Below are positions 62,569 through 64,000 of a stretch of DNA of 64,000 nt, in pieces (position 1 is the first letter of the stretch; the number at the start of each line of letters is the position of its first letter). Made by a program: the position numbers and the translations under genes. The notes below the pieces were generated by a model. It did no database searches, had not been told where the DNA came from, and saw only the letters and a list, made by a program, of their open reading frames with translations. Source of the stretch: Euwallacea fornicatus (lineage: Eukaryota; Arthropoda; Insecta; Coleoptera; Curculionidae); NCBI RefSeq assembly GCF_040115645.1, contig NC_089543.1:2418001-2482000 (forward strand), written 5' to 3'.

Positions 62569-63875
62569 TTATTCGCGCGTTTCTTCATTGGGCATTGGAA
62601 CATAGACAAATGAATTTACTTCTTCTAACACTAAGTCTGTAAATAGAAATAAATTTTAGTCATCTAATAAGAAATTGCAATGTTTTCATAAAAGATTAAT
62701 AACCCGAAGGCTGAATCGAAAATTTGCTTTATCTTAAAGTTACTTTTAGAGGTAGCTCTGAGAATTCAGTGCTTAATATTCCAACCGATTGATTTGCTTC
62801 CAGAAGGAACACCGTAGACGACTTTAACAAAGATTATTTTTCATAGAGTAACGTTCTCAAGTCATCTGTACGAAGAATGACTATTTTTGAGGTGTTGAAT
62901 GTGCTTCCCTCAGCTCGCTTTACAGTTTAGGTCAAGTTCGTCTTTTCGAGTAGGCATGTATGAATAATAAAAATCTAGCATAATTCATAAAAAAATATAT
63001 GAAAAAAAAACTGCTTTATTTGTTCGTCTGAAATTTGATGCATTTTCACGCAATTACTTAGAAAGATGTGAGGCCTTCATTGTTTATTCAAGTAAAAAAA
63101 ATTGCTTATCTCAACTGAACCAAAAAACTATACGGTTGAAAAGACTGAAATTCAGCCATTTTAACTGTTTTTTATATTGATTTACCTCTCCATTTTTCCA
63201 CGGGATAATTAATCATTTCCTCACTCTGGTCGAAGGGTTCGGACGTTGGTTCGTCATTTGGATCGGCATAAGCGGCCAAATATGGATGCGCCAGCGCTTG
63301 TTCTGCAGTGATACGTTTATCACTATCGATTTCTAACATAAGGCTAAGTAAATCTATGGCTTTTGGGTTTGCACCAACAAAATATTGACACAGATCTTTT
63401 TTGGGCATTGGAGGCAGTGATTTTATGTAGTTTCGTGCCTGAAAAAATTATTGTTCCGCAAGTTCATACATTTTGATTAAAACTTACACTCTCTGAAGTA
63501 ATTCTATTCATAAATTCATCATCGGGAGTACCCAAAATTTCCATGATTAAATTAAGTTGATGAATATCTAAATTTTATTAAGGATTATGTGACTCTGATC
63601 AAATGTATATAATTATTTTTTGTAAAGTGCAAAAGGATACGATCAGTACCAGGAAACAAAGTTCTTCCAGTTAGTAATTCAGCCATTATACAGCCTACTG
63701 ACCAAATATCAACAGTTTGGTTGTAGTGCATCCAATTCAGCATTATTTCTGGCGCTCTGTACCATCTAGTAGCAACATAGCCCGTCATTTCAGTTTCAGT
63801 GGGCCTTGCTAAACCAAAGTCCAGAATTTTCAACTCACAGTCCTCATTTACTGCTATATTTGAGGGTTTCAAGTC
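62569..63875 (-). CDS. p38 mitogen-activated protein kinase, 3' part
   Basis: This is a stress-activated Ser/Thr kinase, switched on by MKK3/6-type kinases through dual phosphorylation of TGY. The last four exons lie in the window: 63641-63875, 63488-63567, 63186-63438 and 62569-62636, all joined in frame (phases 1, 0 and 1), giving the C-terminal 211 of an expected ~360 residues. Exon one starts in the catalytic loop with 'DLKPSN', then the DFG motif in 'KILDFGLA', the activation loop 'EMTGYVATRWYRAPE', and 'DIWSVGCIMAELLTGRTLF'. The next exons carry the MAPK-specific insert region with 'YFVGANPKAIDLL', and the last gives the tail 'VNSFVYVPMPNEETRE'. The 5' exons (ATP-binding lobe) lie beyond 64000. 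Introns are 49, 73 and 549 bases. No disabling change is seen. Confidence 0.96.
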
Positions 63876-64000
63876 CTGAAAATTGTAGTAATTAATAATA
63901 GTTAGTTTCATTGAAATACTTTTGAAATAAACATTCGCCGATAGAGTATATCATAAATTATTTAAGAAAGTCTTATGTTTCAGGTTTTACCAAAGTGTTT
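63876..64000 (-). other. p38 intron at the window edge
   Basis: Sequence upstream of the acceptor that precedes 'DLKPSN'. The residues expected before this point (the conserved IHR) cannot be read here, so the window ends inside an intron. Confidence 0.55.

Noticed and set aside
63911..63960. Possible preceding p38 exon (string 'tcggcgaatgtt' resembling the codons for SANV)
   Set aside because: No donor in the required phase follows, and the conserved HR before 'DLKPSN' is missing, so this is intron.

Overview
This window is AT-rich eukaryotic DNA with spliced genes separated by long non-coding stretches, and it most likely comes from an insect. The reasons are a 355-residue arginine kinase (the invertebrate phosphagen kinase), a p38 MAP kinase with a TGY activation loop, introns that are often only 50-60 bases long, and many IS630/Tc1/mariner-type DNA transposons inserted at TA. 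A beetle or similar insect is plausible, but nothing here fixes the order.

Layout. Bases 1-16,300 hold no gene I can support. They contain a diverged direct repeat (about 2,538-3,190), a decayed mariner-like element with long terminal inverted repeats (4,012-5,907), a deletion derivative of a related element (6,796-7,420) and a small inverted-repeat element (7,551-7,980). At 16,502-19,407 (+) there is a nine-exon ERp57/PDIA3-type protein disulfide isomerase. It faces a two-exon arginine kinase at 21,233-22,544 (-). Next come a Tc1-like fossil (23,147-23,723) and a candidate lipid-anchored small protein with an MGGCASKE start (24,576-25,019, -). A long stretch without recognisable genes follows, dotted with inverted-repeat elements (32,984-34,028; 37,742-38,295; 39,524-40,176).

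Between 42,003 and 48,758 lie two minus-strand genes that show only when short exons are joined. The first is a three-exon, 227-residue proline-rich protein with an acidic tail (42,003-43,956). The second is a single-pass, heavily N-glycosylated mucin-like membrane protein (45,527-48,738); one of its splice junctions is unresolved. A second decayed mariner-like element lies at 54,609-56,562. The right end carries an intact GT31 beta-1,3-glycosyltransferase (60,240-61,352, +) and the last four exons of a p38 MAP kinase (62,569-63,875, -) whose 5' part lies beyond the window.

The genes do not form a pathway or operon. They are independent housekeeping and signalling genes (ER protein folding, energy buffering, Golgi glycosylation, stress signalling) among transposon debris. 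The strongest unusual signals are the two unrecognised multi-exon genes, and a transposase lineage with DD41D spacing seen in two full-length copies plus a remnant, all decayed, whose terminal repeats differ sharply. Positions come from reading the sequence by eye. Splice sites were chosen by GT/AG consensus and by frame agreement, not by transcript evidence.
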